Source: an uncultured Eubacterium sp. (GTDB lineage Bacteria; Bacillota; Clostridia; Lachnospirales; Lachnospiraceae). Taken from it: a DNA stretch of 64,000 bases. Positions 1-7,813 of the stretch are shown here, piece after piece; positions within the stretch are counted from its first letter, which is position 1; each line of letters begins with the position of its first letter. A model generated the notes under the pieces. It was not told the origin of the DNA. It did not search any database and was given only the letters and a program-made list of their open reading frames with translations. The translations under genes and the position numbers were made by a program. The stretch is taken from contig CAMUHY010000001.1 in the NCBI GenBank assembly GCA_947088865.1, positions 124,001 to 188,000 of the forward strand, given 5' to 3'.

Positions 1-218
1 TTGGATGAACCATTTTTACCAGTTATAACAAGCCCATTCTCTTTTGACTGAATCAGCGCTTCTGGTTCGACCCCCATAAATGTAAAACTGCCTTTTTCTT
101 TATCATTGCTTTCCATCAAAAATCCAATCTTTTCTGCTCCAAGATTTTCGTAGATGTCCACCCCAGACTCCTCTACTATACTGACTGTTTTTTTATACAC
201 TTTTAAAATTTTTTTCAT
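1..218 (-). CDS. trpE: Chorismate-utilising enzyme, probably anthranilate synthase component I (5' part only)
   Basis: The first 72 codons of a gene that runs off the window start. The ATG at 218 follows an AAAGGA ribosome site. The visible protein has the N-terminal pattern of TrpE/PabB proteins: a short lead, then 'GFLMESND' and 'GSFTFMGVEP', which match the family's 'FLLES...GRYSFIG.dP' motif. TrpE makes anthranilate from chorismate and glutamine as the first step of tryptophan synthesis. Choosing TrpE over PabB rests mainly on the T-box leader just upstream, whose best specifier candidate is a Trp codon. A fragment of the dispersed palindromic repeat sits between leader and gene. The catalytic chorismate-binding domain is outside the window. 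Confidence 0.6.
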   Translation of the reverse strand, partial: MKKILKVYKKTVSIVEESGVDIYENLGAEKIGFLMESNDKEKGSFTFMGVEPEALIQSKENGLVITGKNGSS

Positions 219-283
219 CTATAAAATCCTTTCTTTTTATCAAATATATTTTTAGGGTCAATATTTATTATCTATAACAAACA

Positions 284-332
284 TACGTTAAACGGATATT
301 CACAATCCGCTATGCTGCTTGATGAGGTTAAA
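284..332. repeat. Dispersed palindromic repeat, internally deleted copy
   Basis: This copy has the left hairpin of the family (CGGAT...ATCCG) joined directly to its right terminus (CTTGATGAGGTTAAA). The middle present in the full copies near 37169 and 48201 is missing. It lies between the T-box terminator and the trpE start. Confidence 0.75.
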
Positions 333-725
333 AAATGTCCCCAACAGCAATATACATGCTGTCAGGGACGTTTATACAACGTGGTGCCACCCATCTTTAC
401 AAGCAAACAAAAAAGCATACCCAAACTGGATATGCCACCGTTTTTCTTGACTCTTTCAATACAATATACGCCAAATAGCCTACAACTATATCTACCCTCT
501 ATAACGTGAGGTCTACGTCGCAGGCTACTGTCAATTCACCTTTGCATCTCCCAAACCCATTCCTAAAGGCTCTCCACACCAGCTCTCACCACCGCTGACT
601 CTCTGTAATGTACCTGCCTGAAGTACTATTTTGTTCATCGACTTTAAATGATTTAATTTTACAATAACAACAGATAGCACATTTTACGAACCATCCTTAT
701 ATCAATAAAATACTGTAACTTTATT
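320..725 (-). promoter_or_regulatory. T-box leader (probably tRNA-Trp sensing) for trpE
   Basis: Read on the minus strand, this leader has the hallmarks of a T-box. A Stem I apical region (GAGAGTCAGCGGTGGTGAGAG-like) lies near 582-605. The conserved T-box sequence GGGTGGCACCACG lies near 393-381. A strong terminator hairpin (GTCCC...GGGAC, about 337-368) is followed by a T-run. A UGG triplet at 559-557, in a GGAATGGG context on the 3' side of Stem I, is the best specifier candidate and points to tRNA-Trp. Family knowledge: uncharged tRNA binding disrupts the terminator and switches on amino-acid genes. The specifier is my reading by eye, not a folded model. Confidence 0.85.
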
Positions 726-731
726 GCGGTT

Positions 732-760
732 ATTCTATCACGTTCAACTATCCATGTCAA
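732..760 (-). promoter_or_regulatory. Sigma-A type promoter for the T-box leader
   Basis: On the minus strand TTGACA (760-755) and TAGAAT (737-732) are separated by 17 bases. Transcription should start near 725, just before the T-box Stem I. Confidence 0.75.
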
Positions 761-778
761 TAAAAATATTTAAAGTAT

Positions 779-1336
779 TTATCTTTTATTTTTCATAACC
801 AACACATGCGCAGGAGGAAGATTGTTCATAACGCGTAAATTTCTTCTTATATCAAAAAATTGTTCAAAAAACGCTCTCTTTACCATACTATATTGAAACG
901 TAATAAAGATACCTTTTTTTCCAATAACTTTTTGGGTCGCTTCTAATATGCTCTCTGATTCTTTTTTTGGCAATGATGTAAATGGCAAACCCGATATCAC
1001 ACAATCCGCTCTTTTTATCTCCATCTTTTTTAAATACTTACAGACATCTGCTGCACTGCCATGTATTATGTAAACATTTTCTCTACTGCCATATTTCTTT
1101 TTTAATTCACTGCAAAAATCTTTGTTTTGTTCAATTAATACTAATTTTGTCTCTTTTGCCTTATTTGCAACGAGTCCATCTGTAAATGAGCCTGTTCCTG
1201 GACCATATTCTACGATACATTTCGCCTTCTCAAAATGAATAGGCTGTATCATCTTTTTTGCCAACGCTTTTCCACTTGGTGCAATCGCTCCTATTTTTCT
1301 TGGATTTAATAGAAATTGCTTTAGAAAGTCAAACAT
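779..1336 (-). CDS. Small SAM-dependent methyltransferase, phospholipid N-methyltransferase-like
   Basis: A 185-residue class I methyltransferase. The SAM-binding motif I is 'VEYGPGTGSF' (about residues 42-51). A 'CVISGLPFTSLP' segment near 112-123 takes the place of motif IV. The N-terminal 'NPRKIGAIAPSGKALAKKM' is typical of short PmtA-like and rRNA-dimethylase-like proteins found in many Firmicutes. The likely substrate is a phospholipid headgroup or another small acceptor, but the sequence does not settle this. The start is supported by GAGGAG eight bases upstream. It stands alone and ends close to the trpE leader promoter. Confidence 0.7.
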   Translation of the reverse strand: MFDFLKQFLLNPRKIGAIAPSGKALAKKMIQPIHFEKAKCIVEYGPGTGSFTDGLVANKAKETKLVLIEQNKDFCSELKKKYGSRENVYIIHGSAADVCKYLKKMEIKRADCVISGLPFTSLPKKESESILEATQKVIGKKGIFITFQYSMVKRAFFEQFFDIRRNLRVMNNLPPAHVLVMKNKR

Positions 1337-1449
1337 CTTGATTACTCCTCACTATTGTTTGTTATAATATATTATCATATATTATTCATATAAGAATCAC
1401 CTTTAACATTTCCTTATATTTCTATTATTTTATCATCAAGCCCTCTCAA

Positions 1450-2079
1450 TTACAACAATTCTTTCACTTTATTAATTTTTTTAATATAATCTTTATCATT
1501 TACTTTTCCAAACCCATATGCAACATAGATAAAATCAATACCTGCCTCTTTTGCAGACTGTGCATCACTTTGTGTATCGCCCACATAGACAGGGCGTTTC
1601 AGCCCATTTCTTTCCATCAATATCTTGTTGCTCACACCTTTACTTACCCTTGTTCTTCCCCAGCATTCTGTGTCATCAAAATATTCTTCCATCTGATGTG
1701 CTTTTATAAATGCCTGTATATACCCATCTTGACAATTACTGACTATATATAATTTAAAATTTTGATGTAATTTTTTCAGCACCTCTTTTAAGTCATCATA
1801 CAAAATACCGCCATGCTGTGACAAATATTCATTCTCATAATGACAAAGCTCGTCCATAAGCATTTTTTGTACATGTTCTGATTCATCAGGAAAAAGTTTT
1901 GAAGCAATTTTATACATTGTAAGCCCCATACACGCCCCTAATTCCTCTTCTGTTATAGGCGGTCTTTTTATCTCACGATGCCGCAGTAACACCTCATTCC
2001 ATGACTGTTTTATCGGTTTTGTGGCATCCCAAAGCGTTCCGTCTAAATCAAACAGTATTCCATCATATTTTGCATCCAT
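1450..2079 (-). CDS. HAD-superfamily hydrolase, phosphoglycolate-phosphatase-like
   Basis: A 209-residue HAD phosphatase with a cap domain. Motif I is 'FDLDGTLWD' near residue 10, carrying the Asp nucleophile and Asp acid/base. Motif II is 'IVSNC', and motif IV is 'YVGDTQSDAQSA' with the Mg-binding acids. The family dephosphorylates small phosphometabolites such as 2-phosphoglycolate; the substrate here cannot be read from sequence. Its ribosome site GGAGA lies inside the end of the upstream TPR gene, whose stop is only three bases away, so the two genes are probably co-transcribed and translationally coupled. Confidence 0.85.
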   Translation of the reverse strand: MDAKYDGILFDLDGTLWDATKPIKQSWNEVLLRHREIKRPPITEEELGACMGLTMYKIASKLFPDESEHVQKMLMDELCHYENEYLSQHGGILYDDLKEVLKKLHQNFKLYIVSNCQDGYIQAFIKAHQMEEYFDDTECWGRTRVSKGVSNKILMERNGLKRPVYVGDTQSDAQSAKEAGIDFIYVAYGFGKVNDKDYIKKINKVKELL

Positions 2080-2082
2080 TCT

Positions 2083-3036
2083 TTAATCTCCATTTCCTAA
2101 AAGCTCATCAAGCTGCTTTAACATACGAGCTAACAATTCTTCTTGTGTAATATCATAGCAAATAGAAAAACAATCTCTTGCAAGACTATATTCATGGTCA
2201 TTCATCATTAACTCACCCACCCTGTAAATCACGCCTATTGTATCTGGGTTGGGTCCTGGCTCAATATCCGATTGTTCTAACATCTTTTGCATTTCCTTAA
2301 TAGACCACTGCGGCGTATCGTCACCCAACGCACTTTTAAGATATTCTAATTCACGGTCAGCATTTTCTGTATTATAATAAATATTACTATAAATATAGCA
2401 ACATCTTGCTGTCTGTGTATTATATTTTGATATATGATAATATCCCATATTTCTATAATAACGCGCCATCGTTGCCCTTGTGCAACATAATTTATAGGCT
2501 TCTTTGGTTGCAATCAAATAGCGTTCCATCATATTTAAATGTTTATAACATTCTGCCAAGCCAAGTATTGCATCTAAATCAACCGGATTCCAGCAAATGG
2601 CATCCTGATAAGCAGCTATGCCTGCCTTATATCTGCCCAGCTTGACGCTTAAATCACCATATGTTCTGTAATATTCCCCTATTGGAAGCTGTGTACAGCA
2701 AACTTGAACATCGGGCTTATAATAATAGGCATATACATAGTATTCCATAACATGATTTAAACTAATATAGATAGAATTATCATATTCTACATTCACCTTA
2801 GCGTCTTCTAAATGGACGGTTTCACTTTTTTGTACATATGATTGTATATCCTTTTGACTGATATCAATATGACCTCTGTTATCTATCATTCCTGCTTTTC
2901 GGACATCAGATTGTCTCTCTATACTTTCAAGGAGTTCTTCAATAAGCGCTGTTGCCTCATCAATTCTATCCATAGAAAACATCTGTTTAAAATCTGCAAA
3001 CTTCTCCTTTAGTTCTTCGATATTATCTAAATTCAT
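2083..3036 (-). CDS. Tetratricopeptide-repeat protein of unknown function
   Basis: A 317-residue protein without signal peptide or membrane segment. The N-terminal 70 residues are acidic and probably helical. The middle has TPR-like helix pairs, clearest at about residues 138-185 ('YKAGIAAYQDAICWNPVDLDAILGLA') and again near the C-terminus ('SLARDCFSICYDI'). It is rich in Tyr. TPRs bind proteins; no enzyme motif is visible. The ATG follows a GGAGG embedded in a short repeat also found near 29776 and 47310. It precedes the HAD phosphatase in the same transcription unit. Confidence 0.75.
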   Translation of the reverse strand: MNLDNIEELKEKFADFKQMFSMDRIDEATALIEELLESIERQSDVRKAGMIDNRGHIDISQKDIQSYVQKSETVHLEDAKVNVEYDNSIYISLNHVMEYYVYAYYYKPDVQVCCTQLPIGEYYRTYGDLSVKLGRYKAGIAAYQDAICWNPVDLDAILGLAECYKHLNMMERYLIATKEAYKLCCTRATMARYYRNMGYYHISKYNTQTARCCYIYSNIYYNTENADRELEYLKSALGDDTPQWSIKEMQKMLEQSDIEPGPNPDTIGVIYRVGELMMNDHEYSLARDCFSICYDITQEELLARMLKQLDELLGNGD

Positions 3037-3071
3037 ATTTAGCCTCCATGCTGCGACTAATTAATTTTTAA
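3037..3071. repeat. Short repeat carrying a ribosome site, copy 1
   Basis: The minus strand reads as an AT-rich segment, then CGCAGCATGGAGG just before the start codon at 3036. Similar blocks lie at 29776-29811 and 47310-47342. Confidence 0.5.
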
Positions 3072-3600
3072 GATTTTGTATCTTATCATTATATCTGCTA
3101 CATTCTAATTCCATTCTCTTAAAATCTAAGCACTGTTTTCTAGCCGCAAACTTCTCATCTGTAATATATTTCTGATAAAGAACATTTGCAGTATTAACTA
3201 AAACACTTATATATTCGTTACACCATTCTACTTCTTTAATAAGAAGTTCCTTTTTTCTTCTTGTATCCATATTATCATGTTTACGAATTTTAGTATCAAT
3301 CCGCTGTATCTGAGCATTTTCAACAGGTATCATAAGGTTAAAATTTAAAACTCCTATCAAAGCACCATGATATACTATTTTCTTAAAATCTATCTTATCG
3401 CGCATTTTTTTGTGCTTTTTCTTAGGTTTTGACAACGGTACACAATATTTGTGTTTATTGCATATAATAATTATACCAAGAAAAGGGCGTTCATCTTTCC
3501 CTATCTGTGGCGATACAGAAAAAACTCTATCATCAATATTATGTAAATTTCTAATGTACTTTATATCTATCCGATAAACTTCTAATGGTAACTGTGTCAT
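3061..3600 (-). CDS. ToxN/AbiQ-family type III toxin (endoribonuclease)
   Basis: A 179-residue protein with the pattern of the ToxN/AbiQ/CptN family. The N-terminal strand is 'VYRIDIKYIRNLHNIDDRV'. It is followed by 'ERPFLGIIIICNKHKYCVPLS', the basic run 'KPKKKHKKMRDKIDFKKI', then 'GVLNFNLMIPV', and a C-terminal helical part with 'EWCNEYISVLVNTANVLYQK'. Length fits the family (about 160-200 residues). Family knowledge: these are sequence-specific endoribonucleases held inactive by a repeated pseudoknot RNA encoded just upstream, and several abort phage infection. The expected layout is here: promoter, short RNA region, terminator hairpin, then toxin. GGGAG precedes the ATG. No protein antitoxin is present. 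The exact subfamily (ToxIN, CptIN or TenpIN) cannot be fixed by eye. Confidence 0.85.
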   Translation of the reverse strand: MTQLPLEVYRIDIKYIRNLHNIDDRVFSVSPQIGKDERPFLGIIIICNKHKYCVPLSKPKKKHKKMRDKIDFKKIVYHGALIGVLNFNLMIPVENAQIQRIDTKIRKHDNMDTRRKKELLIKEVEWCNEYISVLVNTANVLYQKYITDEKFAARKQCLDFKRMELECSRYNDKIQNLKN

Positions 3601-3620
3601 AAAATTCTCCCATAAAATAT

Positions 3621-3650
3621 TTCAAGGACTATGTCACCATAGTCCTTGAA
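3621..3650 (-). terminator. Hairpin between candidate RNA antitoxin and toxin
   Basis: A perfect 13-bp inverted repeat (TTCAAGGACTATG / CATAGTCCTTGAA) with a four-base loop. In type III systems such an attenuating terminator sets the excess of antitoxin RNA over toxin mRNA. The trailing sequence is AT-rich (AATATTTTATG) rather than a clean T-run. Confidence 0.7.
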
Positions 3651-3716
3651 TGTAGTGTCACCGTAGCGACGCTAACGCTTTTTGAACGTCCACTTATTGG
3701 CAGGACTCTCCTTCAA
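3621..3716 (-). ncRNA. Candidate type III antitoxin RNA (ToxI-like)
   Basis: A short non-coding stretch between a sigma-A promoter and the hairpin before the toxin gene. By eye it holds only one and a half to two degenerate units. TTCAA recurs with a 36-base period, and GGTGACA recurs after 24 bases. It also has GC-rich self-complementary pieces (AGCG...CGCT, GTCC...GGAC). The position and the 36-base period match ToxI-type RNAs; the repeat register is uncertain. Confidence 0.55.
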
Positions 3717-3720
3717 TAAA

Positions 3721-3748
3721 ATTCTACCAAATAAAAAAATTTTGTCAA
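3721..3748 (-). promoter_or_regulatory. Promoter of the toxin-antitoxin locus
   Basis: Minus-strand TTGACA (3748-3743) and TAGAAT (3726-3721) are separated by 16 bases. Transcription would start near 3714. Confidence 0.7.
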
Positions 3749-3820
3749 TATTTTTTTTAAATTTTTACAAAAATTGGCTCAATGCTAAAAATATACTAGT
3801 ACTTTTAGAACATTTCAACT

Positions 3821-5710
3821 TCAATCTTTATCCCTTTTTTTCTTATTCGTCTTTTTTTTCTTAGAAGTTCCCTTTTCTTTTAAACTTAATGTATTCGTCT
3901 TTAATACAACCGTTGTTCTTGGTGGAATCTTTACAAGCTTATTTTCAACCACTTCTATTTTTTCTGTTCCTGTGCTAAATTCAATTATCCACTTGCCTCC
4001 CTCTGCAAGCTTTGGTAACGCTAAATCATGCCATTCCCAATGTGAATTAAAACCAACATAGATTAATTCAAATGTTTGCTTATTTTGAATAATATCTGAA
4101 TCTGCATATTTTGAACAATACAATATCCCCATATGTCTGTTGTAATTTTCCATCACTTGATACCATGCGTTTGTCCCATGATAAGAAACATCTGGATATC
4201 CGCACGAAATAGGGTCTGCTGCCAGCAGCTGTTTTTTCATATGAAGAATTTTATTATCTTTTCTAAATTGTACAAGCTTTGTCACAAATTTTTCAATATC
4301 ACAGGCTTCACTGGAAGTTTTCCAATTTAACCATGATGTTTCGCCGTCAATACAATAAGGATTATTATTTCCTCCCTGCGAATTTTCAAACTCGTCACCT
4401 GCCAATATTAAAGGTGTTCCCGCCGATGTCAGCAACATAGTAAACGCATTTTTAATTTGTCGCTGTCGAAGTTCAATAATACGTTTCTTCCTTGACTTTC
4501 CTTCCACACCACAATTCCAGCTATAATTAAAATTTTCGCCATCTCGATTGTTTTCACCATTATTTTCATTATGCTTACGGTCAAAACTGACAAGGTCCAT
4601 CATTGTAAAACCATTATGATTGGTTATATAATTAATATTCGCACTGTTGTCAGGATTGCTTCTTGTAACATATGCAAACTGCTTTAACTGATTTTCATCA
4701 CCCTTTAAAAATTGACGAACAGTCTGCGTAAAGCCATTGTTATAATTTGCCATATGCTTATACGAACCGCGCTCCCCATTCCAATAAGTTGTGATAAGCT
4801 TTGTATCTGCAAGAATAGGGTCTTTGGAAAGAAGCTCCAATGCAGCGTCAGAAGCATACAGATGAATGCCATCTATATGATATTGTGTAACCCAGTATCT
4901 TGCACAATCTAAAATAAAATCTGATGATTCCTTATCAAAAAACATCTCCATAACAACCTCCATATGATTGGCATGGAGTGTTTTAATAACATTCTTTAAC
5001 TCGATTGTATAATCCGACCGCATATCTGATATTGAGGAAAAAGAAGCTTTTGGCGCAAAATGAAATCCTGCCTCATATCCCCAATAATTTACAGACGGCA
5101 TTATAATTTTCGGTTTATACAGTTCTTTTTTTGATTTATAAAGCTGTGAAAAACGATGAATCTCATCATATTCATATATTGGCATCAACTCTAGCGTTGT
5201 CACTCCTAATTTTTTAAGATGCTCTAATTTTTCAAGCAATCCTGCAAATGTTCCCTTGTGTTTTACCCCTGAAGTCCTGCTCTTTGTAAACCCTCTCACA
5301 TGAAGTTTATAAAAAATACAATCCTCATAAGGTATATGAGGTTTTACATCGCCTTCCCAATCAAAAGTATCCAGACACACCCTACTCAAATAAGGTGTTT
5401 TTCCTATTTCTTCATCATTGATGCCAAATTTACTGCATCCTGTAATTGTTTTTGCATAGGGGTCAATCATTTTCATTCCTCCTACTTCATAACAGTAAAG
5501 CGCCTTGTCCATCGACACACCGCTTACTGCACATGCAAAGACATTGCCCGTTTTATAGGTACTATCTAATATAATCTCATGTTTTAACTCATATTTTAAA
5601 TCATATATCAATAAACTTATCTGTTTTGCCTCACTGCTAAATGCAAAGTTGTAATTCTTGCCATTTTTGCTACTTCCCATAGCAATCGGATTTCCTTTAG
5701 CCACTATCAT
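3821..5710 (-). CDS. GH13 glycogen-debranching-enzyme-like protein with a degenerate active site
   Basis: A 629-residue protein with an N-terminal CBM48-like region (about 1-100), a GH13 barrel (about 130-490) and a C-terminal beta domain. It ends in a Lys-rich tail. Overall it follows the GlgX/isoamylase/pullulanase group: 'NYWGYEAGFHFAPKASF', 'LILAGDEFENSQGGNNNPYC', 'ETSWLNWK'. The four GH13 catalytic regions are altered. Region I reads 'VVMEMFFD'. Region II is 'DGIHLYA' (nucleophile Asp becomes Tyr285). Region III is 'LITTYWN' (acid Glu becomes Thr308). Region IV is 'TNHNGF' (HD becomes HN, Asn366). So all three catalytic acids are missing, although the reading frame is intact. It may be a glucan-binding or regulatory pseudoenzyme. 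GAGGTGACAT precedes the ATG. Confidence 0.8.
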   Translation of the reverse strand: MIVAKGNPIAMGSSKNGKNYNFAFSSEAKQISLLIYDLKYELKHEIILDSTYKTGNVFACAVSGVSMDKALYCYEVGGMKMIDPYAKTITGCSKFGINDEEIGKTPYLSRVCLDTFDWEGDVKPHIPYEDCIFYKLHVRGFTKSRTSGVKHKGTFAGLLEKLEHLKKLGVTTLELMPIYEYDEIHRFSQLYKSKKELYKPKIIMPSVNYWGYEAGFHFAPKASFSSISDMRSDYTIELKNVIKTLHANHMEVVMEMFFDKESSDFILDCARYWVTQYHIDGIHLYASDAALELLSKDPILADTKLITTYWNGERGSYKHMANYNNGFTQTVRQFLKGDENQLKQFAYVTRSNPDNSANINYITNHNGFTMMDLVSFDRKHNENNGENNRDGENFNYSWNCGVEGKSRKKRIIELRQRQIKNAFTMLLTSAGTPLILAGDEFENSQGGNNNPYCIDGETSWLNWKTSSEACDIEKFVTKLVQFRKDNKILHMKKQLLAADPISCGYPDVSYHGTNAWYQVMENYNRHMGILYCSKYADSDIIQNKQTFELIYVGFNSHWEWHDLALPKLAEGGKWIIEFSTGTEKIEVVENKLVKIPPRTTVVLKTNTLSLKEKGTSKKKKTNKKKRDKD

Positions 5711-5875
5711 ATGTCACCTCATACCCTGTTTCTATGCAAATTTTAATTTTTAAGATTATTATAATGTATTTCAAGCAACTTTCATAGCACTTTATATGAC
5801 TTTTTTATTGTTTTTTCTATCTTTTAACATGTATTTAACTATATATTTATTATTAATAATAAATATAGTGCAATA

Positions 5876-5938
5876 AAATCCAGCAGATAAGCAAAATACA
5901 GAAACTATATTTTCGTATTTCGCTTACCTGCTGGATTT
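5876..5938 (-). terminator. Long hairpin between the tepA-like and GH13 genes
   Basis: AAATCCAGCAG pairs with CTGCTGGATTT, with further pairing of TAAGC/GCTTA and AAATAC/GTATTT inside. It lies just after the stop of the ClpP-like gene and probably ends that transcript. Confidence 0.7.
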
Positions 5939-5949
5939 ATTTTATCTGT

Positions 5950-6633
5950 CTATTCTCCAATCAATTCCTGCAATTTAGCAAAGGCGTCGCTAATGCCGCC
6001 CACTGCATTAATCAATCCCTCATCGACCGCTTCATGTCCAACAAGAATCGTTCCTAAATCTTTTGTAAGGATTCCCGTATTAATCATCATTTTTTCCAAC
6101 TTTTCTTTGCTGATACGCGAATGTGTAGATATAAACTGAACAATTCTATTCTGTATCATTTTAAAATAGTCAAACGTCTGCGGCGCGCCAATAATGGTGC
6201 CATTCATTCTTACAGGATGAATAATCATAGTGGCAGTTGGTGCAATAAATGAATAATCTGCACTGACTGCCAGCGGTACGCCAATGCTGTGCGAATCTCC
6301 CAATATCAATGAAACTACCGGCTTTGACATAGAAGCAAACATCTCGGCAAGTGCAAGCCCTGCGCTTACATCACCGCCAACCGTATTGACAAGTACCAAT
6401 ACCCCTTTAATCTCATCATCATCTTGTATTGAGGCAAGCTGCGGCAATACATGTTCATATTTCGTGCTTTTACTCGTTGAGGGCAAAATATCATGTCCTT
6501 CAATTTCTCCAATAATTGTCATCAAATGAATTTTTCCATGTTTTTTATTACTTTCAAGAACAACCTGTCCATAATCATTTATCTCATTATTTTTCTTCTC
6601 TTCTTTTGAAGCCGAATCTTCATTTTTGCCCAT
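5950..6633 (-). CDS. ClpP-like serine protease of the TepA type
   Basis: A 227-residue protein of the ClpP/crotonase fold, close to Bacillus YmfB/TepA. The first 30 residues are charged and probably disordered. The nucleophile Ser lies in 'GDSHSIGVPLAVSADYSF', and the His in 'ATMIIHPVRMNG'. The glycine-rich 'NTVGGDVSAGLALAEM' binds substrate. TepA has been linked to degradation or export-related handling of presecretory proteins in Bacillus; that role here is by homology. The start has GGAGG nine bases upstream. A hairpin terminator follows. It appears monocistronic. Confidence 0.85.
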   Translation of the reverse strand: MGKNEDSASKEEKKNNEINDYGQVVLESNKKHGKIHLMTIIGEIEGHDILPSTSKSTKYEHVLPQLASIQDDDEIKGVLVLVNTVGGDVSAGLALAEMFASMSKPVVSLILGDSHSIGVPLAVSADYSFIAPTATMIIHPVRMNGTIIGAPQTFDYFKMIQNRIVQFISTHSRISKEKLEKMMINTGILTKDLGTILVGHEAVDEGLINAVGGISDAFAKLQELIGE

Positions 6634-6721
6634 ATTTTGCTTTCCTCCATATGATTACATTTATAGATATTGATATTATTTTGAGAATTTATGTTGATTT
6701 TATTCACTTCTAACTATTTTT

Positions 6722-7804
6722 TTATTTTAAAGTTTCACTGTTATTTAATACAAGCGTACTATATAAAAATAATACATCACAATTATCAAAATTGATAAAC
6801 TGTCCCAGATAATCAGGCTGAATATAGCGAATATCTACCAGTGTTATCTGAGAATATCCACTAATAAGCAAAGGTGCAATACTAGAACCAAACGAATCCC
6901 TAAATAATATCAAATTTTTACCTTCTTGCACATTGGAGTTTTTTAATGTAACAAGAGACAATGAACCCGACAAAAACATTTCATAAGGGTCACGTCCTGT
7001 TGCTTTTTCCATATCATATACGGTTATTTCTTTATTATTTTGCCCGTCATACACATAGCACATATCTATGGCATCTCCTGTTAGATATTGCAGCGATTCT
7101 GGTTTAAGCGGTAGCGCTGCCTGTCCATAATACACACCATAAAAATCCTGTGTTAATGTATGAATTTTATAATCCGAAGAAAGCGCTGTTCCCATTTTTT
7201 GTGCCAGCCTTTCTGCCACATCTATAATTCGTTCCTGACGCCAATGCGTATCGGTTTTATAATAATCATCTTTTTCTAAAAGCTCTGCAATCGAAATATA
7301 TTGCGCAAAATCCATTTTTTGCTTCATCTGTTCTTCCAATTTTCCATAATCCATTGAAAGATGTCCACTATCTTTTGCCAAAAAACAATTTTTATCTGGA
7401 ATAACCGAGAAATACACTCTATTATTTTTTGTTAAATATTTTTCACATATATACTGAAATCGTTTTACTGCTCGATTTAAAGAACCCTCATTCAATGGAT
7501 ATTCCACTGCTGAAATAAAACCATCCGAAACGTAAATCCCATTATTATCTCTCTTAAAAAAGACATGATTTGCTGTCACCGCTTTTAATGTTCTAAATGA
7601 TGCACGAAATGGAAACGTATCCACAGCATACGTTTCAAAATCCGTCATAAAACGTCCACTCCATATATTTTGTGCCTGCAATGCTGGCATAGAAGCCAGC
7701 TTTCTGCGCTCACTATCCGAATATTGTGCCTTTGGCAAAAACACACAAAATAAAAATCCTACCGCCAAAAACATTGCAAATAAAATACATGTGATTTTTT
7801 TCAT
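6722..7804 (-). CDS. DHHW/AlgX-like protein for polysaccharide O-acetylation
   Basis: A 360-residue protein with one N-terminal membrane anchor or signal segment (about residues 4-24). The signature 'TDTHWRQERI' is near residue 183, and a SGNH-like 'LILFRDSFGSSIAPLL' near 305. These match the DHHW family, related to AlgJ/AlgX, which moves acetyl groups onto exopolysaccharide outside the membrane. It follows the MBOAT gene by nine bases with its own GGAGG, so the pair is an operon. The MBOAT brings the acyl group across the membrane and this protein probably places it on the glycan. The substrate polymer is unknown. Confidence 0.85.
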   Translation of the reverse strand: MKKITCILFAMFLAVGFLFCVFLPKAQYSDSERRKLASMPALQAQNIWSGRFMTDFETYAVDTFPFRASFRTLKAVTANHVFFKRDNNGIYVSDGFISAVEYPLNEGSLNRAVKRFQYICEKYLTKNNRVYFSVIPDKNCFLAKDSGHLSMDYGKLEEQMKQKMDFAQYISIAELLEKDDYYKTDTHWRQERIIDVAERLAQKMGTALSSDYKIHTLTQDFYGVYYGQAALPLKPESLQYLTGDAIDMCYVYDGQNNKEITVYDMEKATGRDPYEMFLSGSLSLVTLKNSNVQEGKNLILFRDSFGSSIAPLLISGYSQITLVDIRYIQPDYLGQFINFDNCDVLFLYSTLVLNNSETLK

Positions 7805-7813
7805 ATTTCCTCC

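Noticed and set aside
312-509. Plus-strand open frame of 65 codons
   Set aside because: It is the complement of the T-box leader, including the T-box sequence and terminator, so it is not a gene.
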